Shown here piece by piece: positions 1 to 8,979 of a DNA stretch of 64,000 bases. The position numbers and the translations under genes are program-made. How positions within the stretch are numbered: the first letter of the stretch is position 1; each line of letters starts with the position of its first letter. Below the pieces are notes generated by a model, which worked only from the letters and a program-made list of their open reading frames with translations, was not told where the DNA came from and did not search any database. Source of the DNA: Streptomyces fradiae (GTDB lineage: Bacteria; Actinomycetota; Actinomycetes; Streptomycetales; Streptomycetaceae); assembly GCF_041270065.1 (NCBI RefSeq), contig NZ_CP065958.1:496001-560000 (forward strand), given 5' to 3'.

Positions 1-2273
1 TCACCCGGCTCCTCGACGTCGGCTCGTACGCGGTGTTCGCGGCCGGGCAGGGGCTCGTGGTGTGCACGGCGGCGGTGGCCGTGGTGACCGTGCCGTGGAT
101 GCTGGCGCAGGCGCTGGCCCGGGCGCGGTCGGAGGCCGAGCGGGGCGAGGCGGTGCGGTTCGCGATCGTCACCGGGTTCGCGGGCGGTCTTGTCGCCGCC
201 CTGGTGGTCGGCGGGGTGGCCGCGCAGTTCGCCGGGGCGACCACCACCCTGGTCGTCGCCGGCGCGACCTTCCTCATCTATGCGACCCGGATCAGCGCGG
301 GCTGGCTGCAGGGCACCGAACGACTGCGCACCCTCGGAATGGTCACCACCGCGGAGGCGGTCCTGAAGCTGGTCGTGGGGCTGTTCTTCGTCGCCGTGCT
401 CGACCTCGGACCGGCCGGCGCGCTGGCGGCGTTCGGCGTCGCCGTGCTGCCGTACGCCTTCTTCCGGCCGCGCCGGTTCCGCGGCGGCCGGACCGCCCGG
501 CCCTGGCTGTCCGCCACCGCCGACCGCGCGCTGTGGCGGCGGGCCGTCGGCGTCGCCTCGCTGCAGGGCGTCGTGGCGATGATGGCGGCCGTCGACGTGA
601 TCCTGGTGGCGGTGCTGCCCACCGACCGTGCGGCGGCGGCGAGTTACCAGGCCGCCGTGATGCTCGGCCGGGTCCCGCTCTTCCTGGCGGGCGCCGTCTC
701 CATCGCCTTTCTGCCCGCGCTGTCCCGGCGCCGGGCCGGCACCCCGCTCGCGGGCGACGCGCTGCGCATGTATCTGACGGTGGCGGTGCCGCTGACCGCG
801 GTGGCGGCGACCGTGCCGCAGGCCGTCCTGGACCGGGTCTTCCCCGCCGGGTACGCGCAGGTCGGCACGCTGCTCGCGCTGACGGCCGTCACCGGTCTCG
901 CACTCGGCGCGCTCGCCCTGCTCGTGACGTTCTGCCAGGCGGTGAACGACTACGCGTGCCTGGGCCCGCTGCTCGCCGGCCTTGTGCTGTACGTGACGGG
1001 GCTCGCGGCCGGCTGGTCGGCGGCCGGCGTCCTCGGCATGGCGGTCGGCGGCATGTGCGGCACCCTGGCGGCCCTGCTGCTGCTCGCCGTGCGCCAGGCC
1101 CGGCACCACGGCTTCGGCGCCCCGCGCGCCCGGCTCGGAGTCCGGCCCGTCTGGTGCCTGTTCGTCGTGGGCGGCCTGGTGGCGCTGAAGCCGCTGCCGG
1201 TGGCGTGGTTGTGCGCCGCCGTCGTGGTCGCCGGGGCGGCGCTGTGGTGGTTCTTCGGCAGGCGCAGCGAACCGACGGGCGACGGCCCGCTCCCGGCCAC
1301 CACCGGTGAACCCGCGCCCGCCCCCGTACGCCGGAGCCCCGGTCCGCCCGACGAACGGCGGTCCGTACGGCTCCTCGTGGACGCGGTGTGGCGCGGGCGG
1401 CCCGCGCCCGCCACGGACGCCGAGCTGCTCGGCGCGCTCGCCGTGGCCCGGCGCAACCAGGTCGAGGGCGTGCTCGCCCGCGCGTACCCGGAGCGGCTCG
1501 CCGCCACCCGGGCCGAGGTGGTGGCGGCGACCGGGCTGTTCCGGCGCAATCTGACCGAGTCGACCGCCCGGCTGCGGGCCGCCGGCATCCCCGCCGTGCT
1601 CATCAAGGCGGACCTGTCGGGCGACTACGTGTACGGCAACTTCGACCTGGTGGTGCCCACCGGACGGTGGCGGCAGGCGCAGCGGGCCCTCGCGGGCTGG
1701 TACGTGCGGCGCGAGACGTACTGGCTGGAGCGGTCCACCAAGGTGCTGCTCGATCCGGTGAGCGGGCCCGCGGCCCATCTGCACACCGCCGTCTCGTGGT
1801 TCGGGGTCCCGGTGGTGCCGACCGACCGGCTGTTCGCGCGGGCCCGCCCGGCCGACGGCCCGGACGGCGACGGACCGGCCGGCTGGCTGGTGCCGTGTCC
1901 CGCCGACCGGCTGCGGATCTGGCTGGCGCACGCCCTCTTCCAGAATCTGACGCTCGATCTGTCCGAACTGCTCGCGCTGCGCGAGCTGCTGAGCCCCGCC
2001 GTGATCGCCGAGGCCCGCCGGGAGGCGGCCCGGGAGGGCTGGGCGACGGGCGGCGACCGGGCGCTCGCGACGGCGCTGGCCGCGATGGCGCGGCTCGACC
2101 GCGGCGAGCCGGTGCCGCTGCCGCTCCCGCTGCCGGTGGGGACCTCGCTGCGGGTCGGCGCCGAGCACTCGGGCCATCTGCTCGGCCGGGGGCGGGTGCG
2201 GACCGCGGCCCGCGAGGCCTCGCTGCGGGTGCCGCTCGTGGTCGCCAAGCGCGTACGGAGGCGGGAGCCATGA
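1..2273 (+). CDS. Polysaccharide flippase fused to nucleotidyltransferase-like domain (5' partial)
   Basis: The frame is open from base 3 and already reads flippase-like sequence (DVGSYAVFAAGQGL), so the true start lies left of the window; about 756 residues are visible. Roughly residues 1-415 are a series of hydrophobic helices of the Wzx/MOP polysaccharide exporter type, which flip lipid-linked glycan across the plasma membrane. A Pro/Arg-rich linker (about 415-445) leads into a soluble domain of about 300 residues with KADLSGDYVYGNFDLVV followed by a Trp/Arg-rich stretch, resembling the uncharacterised NTP_transf_5 nucleotidyltransferase-like family. The stop overlaps the next ATG by 4 bp, so it is translationally coupled to the glycosyltransferase operon downstream. 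The domain fusion is seen directly; the substrate is unknown. Confidence 0.8.
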   Translation, partial: TRLLDVGSYAVFAAGQGLVVCTAAVAVVTVPWMLAQALARARSEAERGEAVRFAIVTGFAGGLVAALVVGGVAAQFAGATTTLVVAGATFLIYATRISAGWLQGTERLRTLGMVTTAEAVLKLVVGLFFVAVLDLGPAGALAAFGVAVLPYAFFRPRRFRGGRTARPWLSATADRALWRRAVGVASLQGVVAMMAAVDVILVAVLPTDRAAAASYQAAVMLGRVPLFLAGAVSIAFLPALSRRRAGTPLAGDALRMYLTVAVPLTAVAATVPQAVLDRVFPAGYAQVGTLLALTAVTGLALGALALLVTFCQAVNDYACLGPLLAGLVLYVTGLAAGWSAAGVLGMAVGGMCGTLAALLLLAVRQARHHGFGAPRARLGVRPVWCLFVVGGLVALKPLPVAWLCAAVVVAGAALWWFFGRRSEPTGDGPLPATTGEPAPAPVRRSPGPPDERRSVRLLVDAVWRGRPAPATDAELLGALAVARRNQVEGVLARAYPERLAATRAEVVAATGLFRRNLTESTARLRAAGIPAVLIKADLSGDYVYGNFDLVVPTGRWRQAQRALAGWYVRRETYWLERSTKVLLDPVSGPAAHLHTAVSWFGVPVVPTDRLFARARPADGPDGDGPAGWLVPCPADRLRIWLAHALFQNLTLDLSELLALRELLSPAVIAEARREAAREGWATGGDRALATALAAMARLDRGEPVPLPLPLPVGTSLRVGAEHSGHLLGRGRVRTAAREASLRVPLVVAKRVRRREP

Positions 2274-4138
2274 CCAGGTTCGTGAACGGCGCTCCCCCCG
2301 ACTCCGGCCGGGAGACCGGGCCGCGGCCCCCGCTGCTCGTCGCGGTGTCCGGCCCCGACCACACGGGCAAGTCGTCCCTGGTGCGGGCGCTCGCCGGACA
2401 GCTGCGGCAGCGGGGCTTCGCGGTGGCGGCCGTCCACGCCTACGGCTGTGTGCTGTGCCGCAGGTTCCCGGTTCCCCCGCGGGTGAGGGAAGAGGAGGAG
2501 CCGGGCGGGACGGGGGCGGGCGGGTGGGCCCAGCGGACCGCGCGTCCCGAGCGCCGGGGATCGTGGTTCCGCCGGGCCCACGCGTACCTCGACGCGGGCG
2601 AGCTCGACCTGCGGATCGCGGTGGCGCGCCGGGCCGTCTCGGCGGTGGCGCGGGGCCGCCCGGTGGTCGTGCTGACCGACCGGGGCCCGCTGGACGGCCT
2701 GGTGAAGTTCGGTCTGCGGCCGGACCGGGGCGCCGCCCGGCGGTTCGCCCGGACCGCCGGACGCTACGACCTGACGCTGCTGCCGGACACCCTGCCGGAC
2801 ACCCTGGCCGGGCGCGGCTGGGAGCAGCGTACGGGCTCCCCCGCCGCTTGGTGGGCGCGGCACCGCGACTGGGCGGCGCGGCTGCCCCGGGTGGTTCGGA
2901 TCGACGGCGAGCGGACGGCGCCGGAGGTCGCGGCCGAGGCCCTGGAGCGGGTGCTCGGCGCGGTGCGGCCGGCGCCGCGGCCGTCCGGTCCGCGGCGCCG
3001 CGAGCGGGTCGTGGTGTCGATCTACGACGACGCGGAGAACTCCGACTACCGGGGCGGCGGCGCGCTGGTGGTGGAGAAGCTGGCCCGGCGGCTCGCCGAG
3101 CACTACGAGGTCACGGTGGTGACGGCCGGCCGGTCCGGCGGCAGCGTGCGGCGGCACGGCGTCCGCTATGTGCGGCTGCCGGTGTGCCGGGCCGGTCCGC
3201 GCGCCGGGCAGCTGCTGTTCCTCGGGCTCCTGCCGTTCGTGGCGCGCCGCATCCCGCACGACGTGTGGCTGGAGTCCTTCACGCCGCCGTTCTCGACGAG
3301 TTTCCTGCCGCTCGTGTCGCGCGCGCCGGTGGTCGGCATCGACCAGGGGCGCAGCGCCGAGGCCCTGTGGCGCCGCTACCACCTGCCGTTCTTCCTGGTG
3401 GAGCGGGTCGGGCTGCGCTGCTACCGGCACATCGTGGCGATGAACGAGGCGGACGCCTCGGCGGTGCGGCGGCTCAGTCCGCGGGCCGACGTGCACGTGA
3501 TCGCCAACGGGGTGGAGCCGCGGCAGCTCGACGACGCCCGGCTGGGCAGCGGCGACTCGATCCTCTTCCTGGGGCGGATCGACACCTGGACCAAGGGGCT
3601 CGACCTGCTGCTCGACGCGTACGAGACGGCCCGGCCGCCGATGGAGCTGGTGCTCGCGGGCGGCGGCACCGCGGCCGAGGAGCGCAGGCTCGGGCAGCTG
3701 CTCGCGGGGCGGGATCTCGGGGTGCGGCTCGTGGGGTACGCGGACGAGGAGCTGAAGCGGCGGCTGCTGCGGGACAGCGCGTTCGTGGTGCTGCCCTCGC
3801 GGCACGAGACCTTCGGCCTGGTGGCCCTGGAGGGGATGTCGTACGGGAAGCCGGTGCTGCACTTCGACCTGCCGGCGCTGCGCTGGATGCGGGGCGGCGG
3901 GGACGTGGCGGTGGCGCCGTTCGACACGACGGCGTTCGGCGAGCGGATGCGGGCTCTCGCGACGGATCCGGCGCTGCGCCGCCGGCTCGGGCGGCAGGCC
4001 GGGCTCGCCGCGCAGCACTACACCTGGGACGAGATGACGGGCCGCTATCTGGCGCTGACCCGCCGGCTCGTGGAAGGCCCCGCCGGGGCGCGGCGGCCGC
4101 GGAAGGACCGGAGAGTGCCATGGCAGACCGCCCCCTGA
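2270..4138 (+). CDS. P-loop (thymidylate kinase-like) domain fused to GT4 glycosyltransferase
   Basis: 622 residues. The ATG at 2270 overlaps the upstream stop (ATGA); the frame is open further upstream only as a shadow of the previous gene. Residues about 22-235 form a nucleotide-kinase-like P-loop domain with Walker A GPDHTGKSS and a later LTDRGPLDG segment where dTMP kinases carry DR(Y/F). Residues about 245-610 are a GT-B fold GT4 glycosyltransferase: a sugar-acceptor half beginning VVVSIYDDAENSDYRGGGA, then the nucleotide-sugar half with FLGRIDTWTKGLDLLL and the family motif PSRHETFGLVALEGMSYGKP. It probably adds a sugar to the glycan exported by the neighbouring flippase. What the kinase domain phosphorylates, or whether it is active, cannot be read from the sequence. 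Confidence 0.85.
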   Translation: MTRFVNGAPPDSGRETGPRPPLLVAVSGPDHTGKSSLVRALAGQLRQRGFAVAAVHAYGCVLCRRFPVPPRVREEEEPGGTGAGGWAQRTARPERRGSWFRRAHAYLDAGELDLRIAVARRAVSAVARGRPVVVLTDRGPLDGLVKFGLRPDRGAARRFARTAGRYDLTLLPDTLPDTLAGRGWEQRTGSPAAWWARHRDWAARLPRVVRIDGERTAPEVAAEALERVLGAVRPAPRPSGPRRRERVVVSIYDDAENSDYRGGGALVVEKLARRLAEHYEVTVVTAGRSGGSVRRHGVRYVRLPVCRAGPRAGQLLFLGLLPFVARRIPHDVWLESFTPPFSTSFLPLVSRAPVVGIDQGRSAEALWRRYHLPFFLVERVGLRCYRHIVAMNEADASAVRRLSPRADVHVIANGVEPRQLDDARLGSGDSILFLGRIDTWTKGLDLLLDAYETARPPMELVLAGGGTAAEERRLGQLLAGRDLGVRLVGYADEELKRRLLRDSAFVVLPSRHETFGLVALEGMSYGKPVLHFDLPALRWMRGGGDVAVAPFDTTAFGERMRALATDPALRRRLGRQAGLAAQHYTWDEMTGRYLALTRRLVEGPAGARRPRKDRRVPWQTAP

Positions 4139-5025
4139 CCCCGCCGACCGCACCGACCGCACCGGCGCCCGCGCCGACCGCGCCCGCCGCGGGGACCGGC
4201 TCGTCCGCGCTCGCCGTCCTGACCGCGCTTGCCGGGTCCGGTGAGGTGCTCGTGCTTTCGCCGCATCCCGACGACGCCGTGCTGTCCTGCGGGGCGCTGC
4301 TCCGCCGGCTCGCGGACCGGACGGCGGTGACGGTGATGACCGTGTTCACGGAGGCCGCGCCCCCGCCGTACACCCTGTCGGCCCGCCAGTTCCTGCGGCA
4401 GACCGGCGCGGTGGACGCCGAGGAGCTGTACGCGGCGCGGCGCGCCGAGGACGCGGCGGTGCTCGGGCGGCTCGGTGTGGCCCGCTTCCACGCGGGGTTC
4501 GTGGACGGTCTGTTCCGCCGGGACGCGGAGCCGGCGCGGTGGCGCCGGCGGGCGGCCCGGCTGCTGCCCGAGGTCGGGCACGTGTATCCGACGTACCGGC
4601 TGCATCTGGCGCGCGGCCGGGTGGCGCCGCGGGACGCGGAGACGGTGCGCCGGGTGACGGACACGGTGCGCGAGCTGCTGGCGCCCGGGCAGGGCGTGCT
4701 GCTCGCGCCGCTGGGCGTGGGCGGGCACGCCGACCACGTCCTGGTGCGCACGGCGGCCGGCCTGAGCGGTCTGCCGGCCGTCTACTACAGCGACTTCCCC
4801 TACAACCTGCGGGCCGCGCCGGACCCGGCGTTCACCGGGCCGCTCGCCGCGACGGAGCTCTCCTTCGCGCGCGGGCTCGACGCCAAGGCCGAGCTGGTGC
4901 GGGGCTATCGGACGCAGGTGGGGGCGCTGTTCCCGGACGGGACGGTGCCGCGCGTCCCCGAGGTGTATCTGGTTCCCGCCGGGGTGGCAGGCGCCCCGGA
5001 CCGTCCGTCGGGAGGCGTGACATGA
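4120..5025 (+). CDS. PIG-L family deacetylase
   Basis: 301 residues from ATG 4120, preceded by GGAGAG and overlapping the previous gene by 19 bp. After a Pro/Ala/Thr-rich N-terminal tail of about 35 residues comes the LmbE/PIG-L fold, with the zinc-binding signature SPHPDDAVLSCGALL and a downstream GVGGHADHVLVR supplying the third histidine. Family members remove N-acetyl groups from GlcNAc-containing substrates (MshB, Mca, PIG-L, teicoplanin deacetylase). In this operon the likely target is an N-acetyl sugar in the exported glycan or its lipid-linked precursor. There is no signal peptide or membrane segment, so it probably works in the cytosol. Coupling on both sides indicates one polycistronic unit. 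Confidence 0.87.
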   Translation: MADRPLTPPTAPTAPAPAPTAPAAGTGSSALAVLTALAGSGEVLVLSPHPDDAVLSCGALLRRLADRTAVTVMTVFTEAAPPPYTLSARQFLRQTGAVDAEELYAARRAEDAAVLGRLGVARFHAGFVDGLFRRDAEPARWRRRAARLLPEVGHVYPTYRLHLARGRVAPRDAETVRRVTDTVRELLAPGQGVLLAPLGVGGHADHVLVRTAAGLSGLPAVYYSDFPYNLRAAPDPAFTGPLAATELSFARGLDAKAELVRGYRTQVGALFPDGTVPRVPEVYLVPAGVAGAPDRPSGGVT

Positions 5026-6596
5026 CCCTCTCCGGTTCCTCCGCCGCGCCGGCGGCCGACCGGACGCGCGAGCCGTCCGGGCCGCCCGGGCCTGCGCCGC
5101 ACCGCCGGCTCCGACCGGTGCCGACGGCGGTGTACGCGCTCGGCGTGGCGGTCCTGACGGTGGTGCTGCGCCTGGTGAACGTCGGCCGGGCCGGCGATCT
5201 GTTCGTGGACGAGGTGATCTACCAGGAGCTGGGGCGCGGTGCCGCCCAGGGCGGTTTCCCCGGCACCTCCGAGGGCCTGTTCTTCCTCCATCCGCCCGGC
5301 TTCTTCTATCTGGAGGCGGGCTGGATGAAGCTGGTCGGCACGCACCAGGACGTGATCGCCGAGGTGCACTCGCTGCGCGTCATGAACGCGCTGCTCGCCG
5401 GTGTGACGGCGGCGCTCCTGGTGGCCCTGGTGGCGCGGGTCCGTTCGCGCCCGGCCGGTCTGGTCGCCGGACTCCTGTTCGCCCTGGACCAGTTCTGCAT
5501 CCGGCAGAACAACCGAGTGCTGCTGGAGACGGAGACGATGGTGTGGGTGCTCGCGGGCTTCCTGGTCCTGGTGCCGCTGTGCCGGGCCGATCCGCCGCCG
5601 CGGGCCCGCGCCCGGGCGCTGCTCGGCGGGCTGCTGCTCGGCCTCGCGGTCCTCACGAAGGACCACTCGGCGCTGATCACGGTGCTCCCGCTGCTCGCGG
5701 CGCTCGCCCTGGGCTGGGGCATGCCGCGCCGGCTGACGGCGACGGCGCTGGCCGCCTCGGTCGTCCCGTACGGGATCTATGTGGCCCTGGTGGCGGGCTT
5801 CGGACACGGCGCGGCGTTCTGGGACGCGAAGACGTACGGGCTGCGGCGGCTGCTCGGCTTCGTGCAGGAGACGGGCTTCAACGCGCCGGGCACGCCCTCG
5901 CTCACCGGCCGGCTCGCCGCCGAGCTCCCCGGCTACGCGACCACGTATCTGCTGCTGCTCCTGACGCCGGTGGCGCTGTTCCTGCTGCTGCGCCGCCGCG
6001 AGCCGGTGTACCGGCTGCTCCTGCTGTTCCACGCCTCGGCGATCCTCACCCTGGCGTACGCGCTCGCCATCGGCACGCTTGAGGAGCAGGCGCTGTATCT
6101 GCTGTTCGTGCCGAACCTGGTGGCGCTCGCGGTGACCGTGCCGGTGCCGCGCCGCCGGCCCGCGCTGCGCGGCGCCGTGATCGCCGGGCTCGTGGCGGTG
6201 CTCGCGATGCCGGCCGTGGTGTACGGGCGGGACCGCGGCACGCCCGACGACGGCTTCGTGAAGCTCGACGCGTATCTGCGCACGCACGTTCCGGCCGGCA
6301 GCGGGATCGTCACGGTCGACGGCGCCCGCACCCGGGGCGTCACCTACTGGACCTTCGAGGACGCCTACCGGCTCGGGAACTGGATGTCGCCCGGTGAACG
6401 GGCCGTGCACCAGGCCCGGTACGCGATCGTCCCGTGGAAGGTGATCGACCAGGGCTACGGCCGGTCCACCCCGGCCGAGGTGCACCGGCTGACCCGGGAC
6501 GCCCGGCTGCTGTTCACCGTCGACGGCCACACCTACGGCACGCTCGCGCTGTACGAGCTGCCGCCGCCGGGGCCGGTGCCGGGCGGGCCGCGATGA
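5022..6596 (+). CDS. GT39/ArnT-like membrane glycosyltransferase
   Basis: 524 residues, ATG overlapping the upstream stop by 4 bp. It is a multi-pass membrane protein (about ten helices) with the first-loop motif LFVDEVIYQELGRGA: the Asp-Glu pair after the first helix is the catalytic signature of GT39/GT83 dolichyl- or undecaprenyl-phosphate-sugar transferases (PMT_2, ArnT). A second loop Q-N-N-R segment follows the third helix. The C-terminal ~100 residues are extracytoplasmic (GIVTVDGARTRGVTYWTFED). It should transfer a sugar from a polyprenyl phosphate carrier to a substrate on the outer face of the membrane. Neighbouring flippase and GT4 genes support a role in decorating or assembling a cell-surface glycan. 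The acceptor is unknown. Confidence 0.85.
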   Translation: MTLSGSSAAPAADRTREPSGPPGPAPHRRLRPVPTAVYALGVAVLTVVLRLVNVGRAGDLFVDEVIYQELGRGAAQGGFPGTSEGLFFLHPPGFFYLEAGWMKLVGTHQDVIAEVHSLRVMNALLAGVTAALLVALVARVRSRPAGLVAGLLFALDQFCIRQNNRVLLETETMVWVLAGFLVLVPLCRADPPPRARARALLGGLLLGLAVLTKDHSALITVLPLLAALALGWGMPRRLTATALAASVVPYGIYVALVAGFGHGAAFWDAKTYGLRRLLGFVQETGFNAPGTPSLTGRLAAELPGYATTYLLLLLTPVALFLLLRRREPVYRLLLLFHASAILTLAYALAIGTLEEQALYLLFVPNLVALAVTVPVPRRRPALRGAVIAGLVAVLAMPAVVYGRDRGTPDDGFVKLDAYLRTHVPAGSGIVTVDGARTRGVTYWTFEDAYRLGNWMSPGERAVHQARYAIVPWKVIDQGYGRSTPAEVHRLTRDARLLFTVDGHTYGTLALYELPPPGPVPGGPR

Positions 6597-7696
6597 GCAC
6601 CAGCCCGCGCCGCCCGCGCGTCCTCCTCCTGACCAGCAGCCCGCTGGACGGGGCGGACGGGGCCGACGTGCGGCTCGCCTCGGACGTGCTCGGGTCGCTG
6701 CCGGACGTGGAGTTCACCTGGTTCGCCCAGTGGCCGCACCGGCGCGGCCGTCCGCCGCCGGCCGCGCACGGCGGGCACGCGGTGCGGATCCTGTCCCGGG
6801 ACGGTGTACCGCACGTGCCCGAGCGGGCGCAGTCGGCGCTCGCCGGGGCGGTGCACGCGCGGCGCTGCGACCTGGTGCACGCCTTCCTGACGATCGGCCG
6901 GACGTTTCCGGCGTTCTCGTGGCTGCGGCCGCTGCTGCTCGGGGCCCGGCCGGTGGTGCACACGGTGCCGGGCGTGATGGACCCCCGACTGCTCGCCCGT
7001 ACCCGGCCGCTCGGCACCACGGTCGCCCTGTCGGAGTCGATGGCGCGGCGGCTGCGGGCCGCGGACTTCGGGGACGTGCGGGTGATCCCGCCGATGATCC
7101 CGCTGGAGCACTGGCCGTCGCGGCCCCGGCCCGCCGGCCTGCCGGTCGTGCTGTTCGCCGGGCACCACGACCCGGCGGGCGGCGCGGAGCTCGCCGTCGA
7201 CGCGGCGGCGGAGGCGGCCCGGGCGGGCGCCGCGTTCCGCCTGGTCCTGGCGATGCGGGGGCGGCCCGGGCAGGACCGGCACGCCCTGGAGGAGGCGCTG
7301 CGCGAGCGGGCCGGGGCAGCGGGCCTGCGGGACGTCGAGGTGCGGGGCTATGTGGACGACATGCCGGGTCTGATCGCCTCGGCGCATGTGCTGCTGTTCC
7401 CGCCGGAGTCGATCGGCGGGAAGGCGGACATCCCGCTGACCGTGCTGCAGGCGCTCGCCACCGGGCGGCCGGTGATCCTCAGCGATCTGCCGCAGTTCGC
7501 CGACTTCGGCAACGCGGTGCTCCGCGCCCCGGCGGGCGACGCCCGGCGCACCGGTCAGCAGCTGGTGTGGCTGCTCGACCAGCCGCGGTCCTGGGACGTG
7601 CTCGCGGAGCGGGGCCGGGCGGCGGTGGAGGAGCAGTTCGGCCCCGAGCGGTTCGCCGCCCACTACGCGGCGCTGTACCGGGAGCTGCTGTCGTGA
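6593..7696 (+). CDS. GT4 family glycosyltransferase
   Basis: 367 residues; ATG overlaps the upstream stop (ATGA). It is a GT-B glycosyltransferase: N-terminal half with VLLLTSSPLDGADGADVRLA and a VHAFLTIGRTFP acceptor region; C-terminal half with VVLFAGHHDPAGGAELAVDA and the donor-binding region FPPESIGGKADIPLTVLQAL, which takes the place of the usual E-x7-E. The second Glu of the classical motif is replaced by Gln/Ala around LTVLQALATG, so donor contacts may differ from standard GT4 enzymes. No membrane segment is visible, so it acts at the cytosolic face. It lies in the middle of the coupled glycan operon. Donor and acceptor sugars cannot be deduced. Confidence 0.85.
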   Translation: MSTSPRRPRVLLLTSSPLDGADGADVRLASDVLGSLPDVEFTWFAQWPHRRGRPPPAAHGGHAVRILSRDGVPHVPERAQSALAGAVHARRCDLVHAFLTIGRTFPAFSWLRPLLLGARPVVHTVPGVMDPRLLARTRPLGTTVALSESMARRLRAADFGDVRVIPPMIPLEHWPSRPRPAGLPVVLFAGHHDPAGGAELAVDAAAEAARAGAAFRLVLAMRGRPGQDRHALEEALRERAGAAGLRDVEVRGYVDDMPGLIASAHVLLFPPESIGGKADIPLTVLQALATGRPVILSDLPQFADFGNAVLRAPAGDARRTGQQLVWLLDQPRSWDVLAERGRAAVEEQFGPERFAAHYAALYRELLS

Positions 7697-8979
7697 CCCG
7701 GGTGCGCGGGCCCTGGGTGCGGCGGCCCGTGCTGCTCGGTCTGGCCTCCGTGGTGGCGCTGCTCTCGCTGGTGGCGGCGGCCTTCGGCACGCTGCGCCGG
7801 GACGAGCCGGCCACCGGTCCGCATCTGTTCGGGACGCTGCAGACGGCGCCGGAGCGGGCGGCCGAGGAGTACGCGCAGGGGCTGCGGATCGCGCATCTGC
7901 AGGTGGACTGGGGCCGGTTCGAGCCGGAGCGGGGGGTGTACGACGAGGGGTACGCGCGGCAGGTGCGGGAGCGGCTGCGGGCCTTTCTGGACGCGGGCCT
8001 GAAGGTGGAGGCGGGGCTCGGGCTCAACCATCCGCCGGAGTGGCTGGCGAGCGCCTATCCGGAGTCGGTGTGGGTGAACCAGTTCGGCGAGCGCAGCACG
8101 GCCGTCCCCAATGTGGTGTTCAGCGACCCGGTGCGCGGCGAGGTCGCCGCGTACGTGGCGCAGGTGCGGGAGCGGATCAGGCTCGACCAGGTGTGGGCGA
8201 TCCGGCTCGGGATCGACGAGAACGGCGAGTTCGCCTATCCGCGGGCGCTGTCGGACGGGCGGGACACCGGCGAGTTCTGGGCCTACGACCGGCACGCCCA
8301 GGCGGCGAGCCCGTATCCCGGCTGGCGGCCCGGGGAGCGGACGTACCGGGGTGCGTCCTTCACCGAGGACCAGGTGGCCCGCTGGTACGACTGGTATCTG
8401 AACTCCCTGGCCGACGCGGTGAACTGGGAGATCGGGCTGCTCGCCGGCCTGGGGCACCACGGGCCGGTGAAGGTGCTCGTACCGGGGGCGGGTTTCTATC
8501 CGTCGGACTACGCGGCGGCGGTCGCCGCGCACCTGGAGGGCACGCGGGCGATCCGGCTGGTGGGGCGGGGCGTCGGCTTCTTCCGTACCCTCGGGCTGCT
8601 CGACCACGGCGCGCGGGTGCGGGTGGTGACCACGGCCCTGGTGGACGGGACGGGCCGGCCGGTGGACAACGGCTGCCGGGCGGGCGATCCGCGCCGGGTG
8701 GGGGCGGCCTCCGACGCGACGCTGCGGTCCTGGTCGTCGACCCGCTATGTGGTGGCGGTGGCGCGGGCCGAGGGCTTCGAGCGGATCGACGGGGAGAGCG
8801 CGGGGCAGCAGGTGGCGGCGTACGGGCCCGATGTGATGGCGCGGGCGGCCGGGCAGTTCGACTCGTGCGGTCTCGGCGATCTGATGTGGGCCTTCGACCA
8901 CAACCTGTACGACGGGACGCCGGGTTCGTCGCTCGCGGAGTACGCGGCCCTTGTCAGGCAGCGGGCCGCGCGGCGGTGA
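7693..8979 (+). CDS. Membrane-anchored TIM-barrel glycoside hydrolase-like protein
   Basis: 428 residues from GTG 7693, overlapping the upstream stop by 4 bp (GTGA). Residues about 10-30 are a single hydrophobic anchor, so the rest is extracytoplasmic. The remainder reads as a beta/alpha barrel of the GH42/GH35-like superfamily: IAHLQVDWGRFEPERGVYDE is a typical first strand plus 'if he did X' segment, LNHPPEWLASAYPESVWVNQ follows, and RLGIDENGEFAYP offers an acidic pair at the strand-4 acid/base position. WAFDHNLYDG closes the barrel. No precise family can be assigned by eye. As last gene of the glycan operon it may trim or remodel the exported polymer. It overlaps the convergent methyltransferase gene by 26 bp. 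Confidence 0.72.
   Translation: MTRVRGPWVRRPVLLGLASVVALLSLVAAAFGTLRRDEPATGPHLFGTLQTAPERAAEEYAQGLRIAHLQVDWGRFEPERGVYDEGYARQVRERLRAFLDAGLKVEAGLGLNHPPEWLASAYPESVWVNQFGERSTAVPNVVFSDPVRGEVAAYVAQVRERIRLDQVWAIRLGIDENGEFAYPRALSDGRDTGEFWAYDRHAQAASPYPGWRPGERTYRGASFTEDQVARWYDWYLNSLADAVNWEIGLLAGLGHHGPVKVLVPGAGFYPSDYAAAVAAHLEGTRAIRLVGRGVGFFRTLGLLDHGARVRVVTTALVDGTGRPVDNGCRAGDPRRVGAASDATLRSWSSTRYVVAVARAEGFERIDGESAGQQVAAYGPDVMARAAGQFDSCGLGDLMWAFDHNLYDGTPGSSLAEYAALVRQRAARR

Noticed and set aside
1625..4162. 845-codon frame on the - strand across the first two genes
   Set aside because: His/Pro/Arg-rich translation, antisense to well-supported GT4 and flippase genes.
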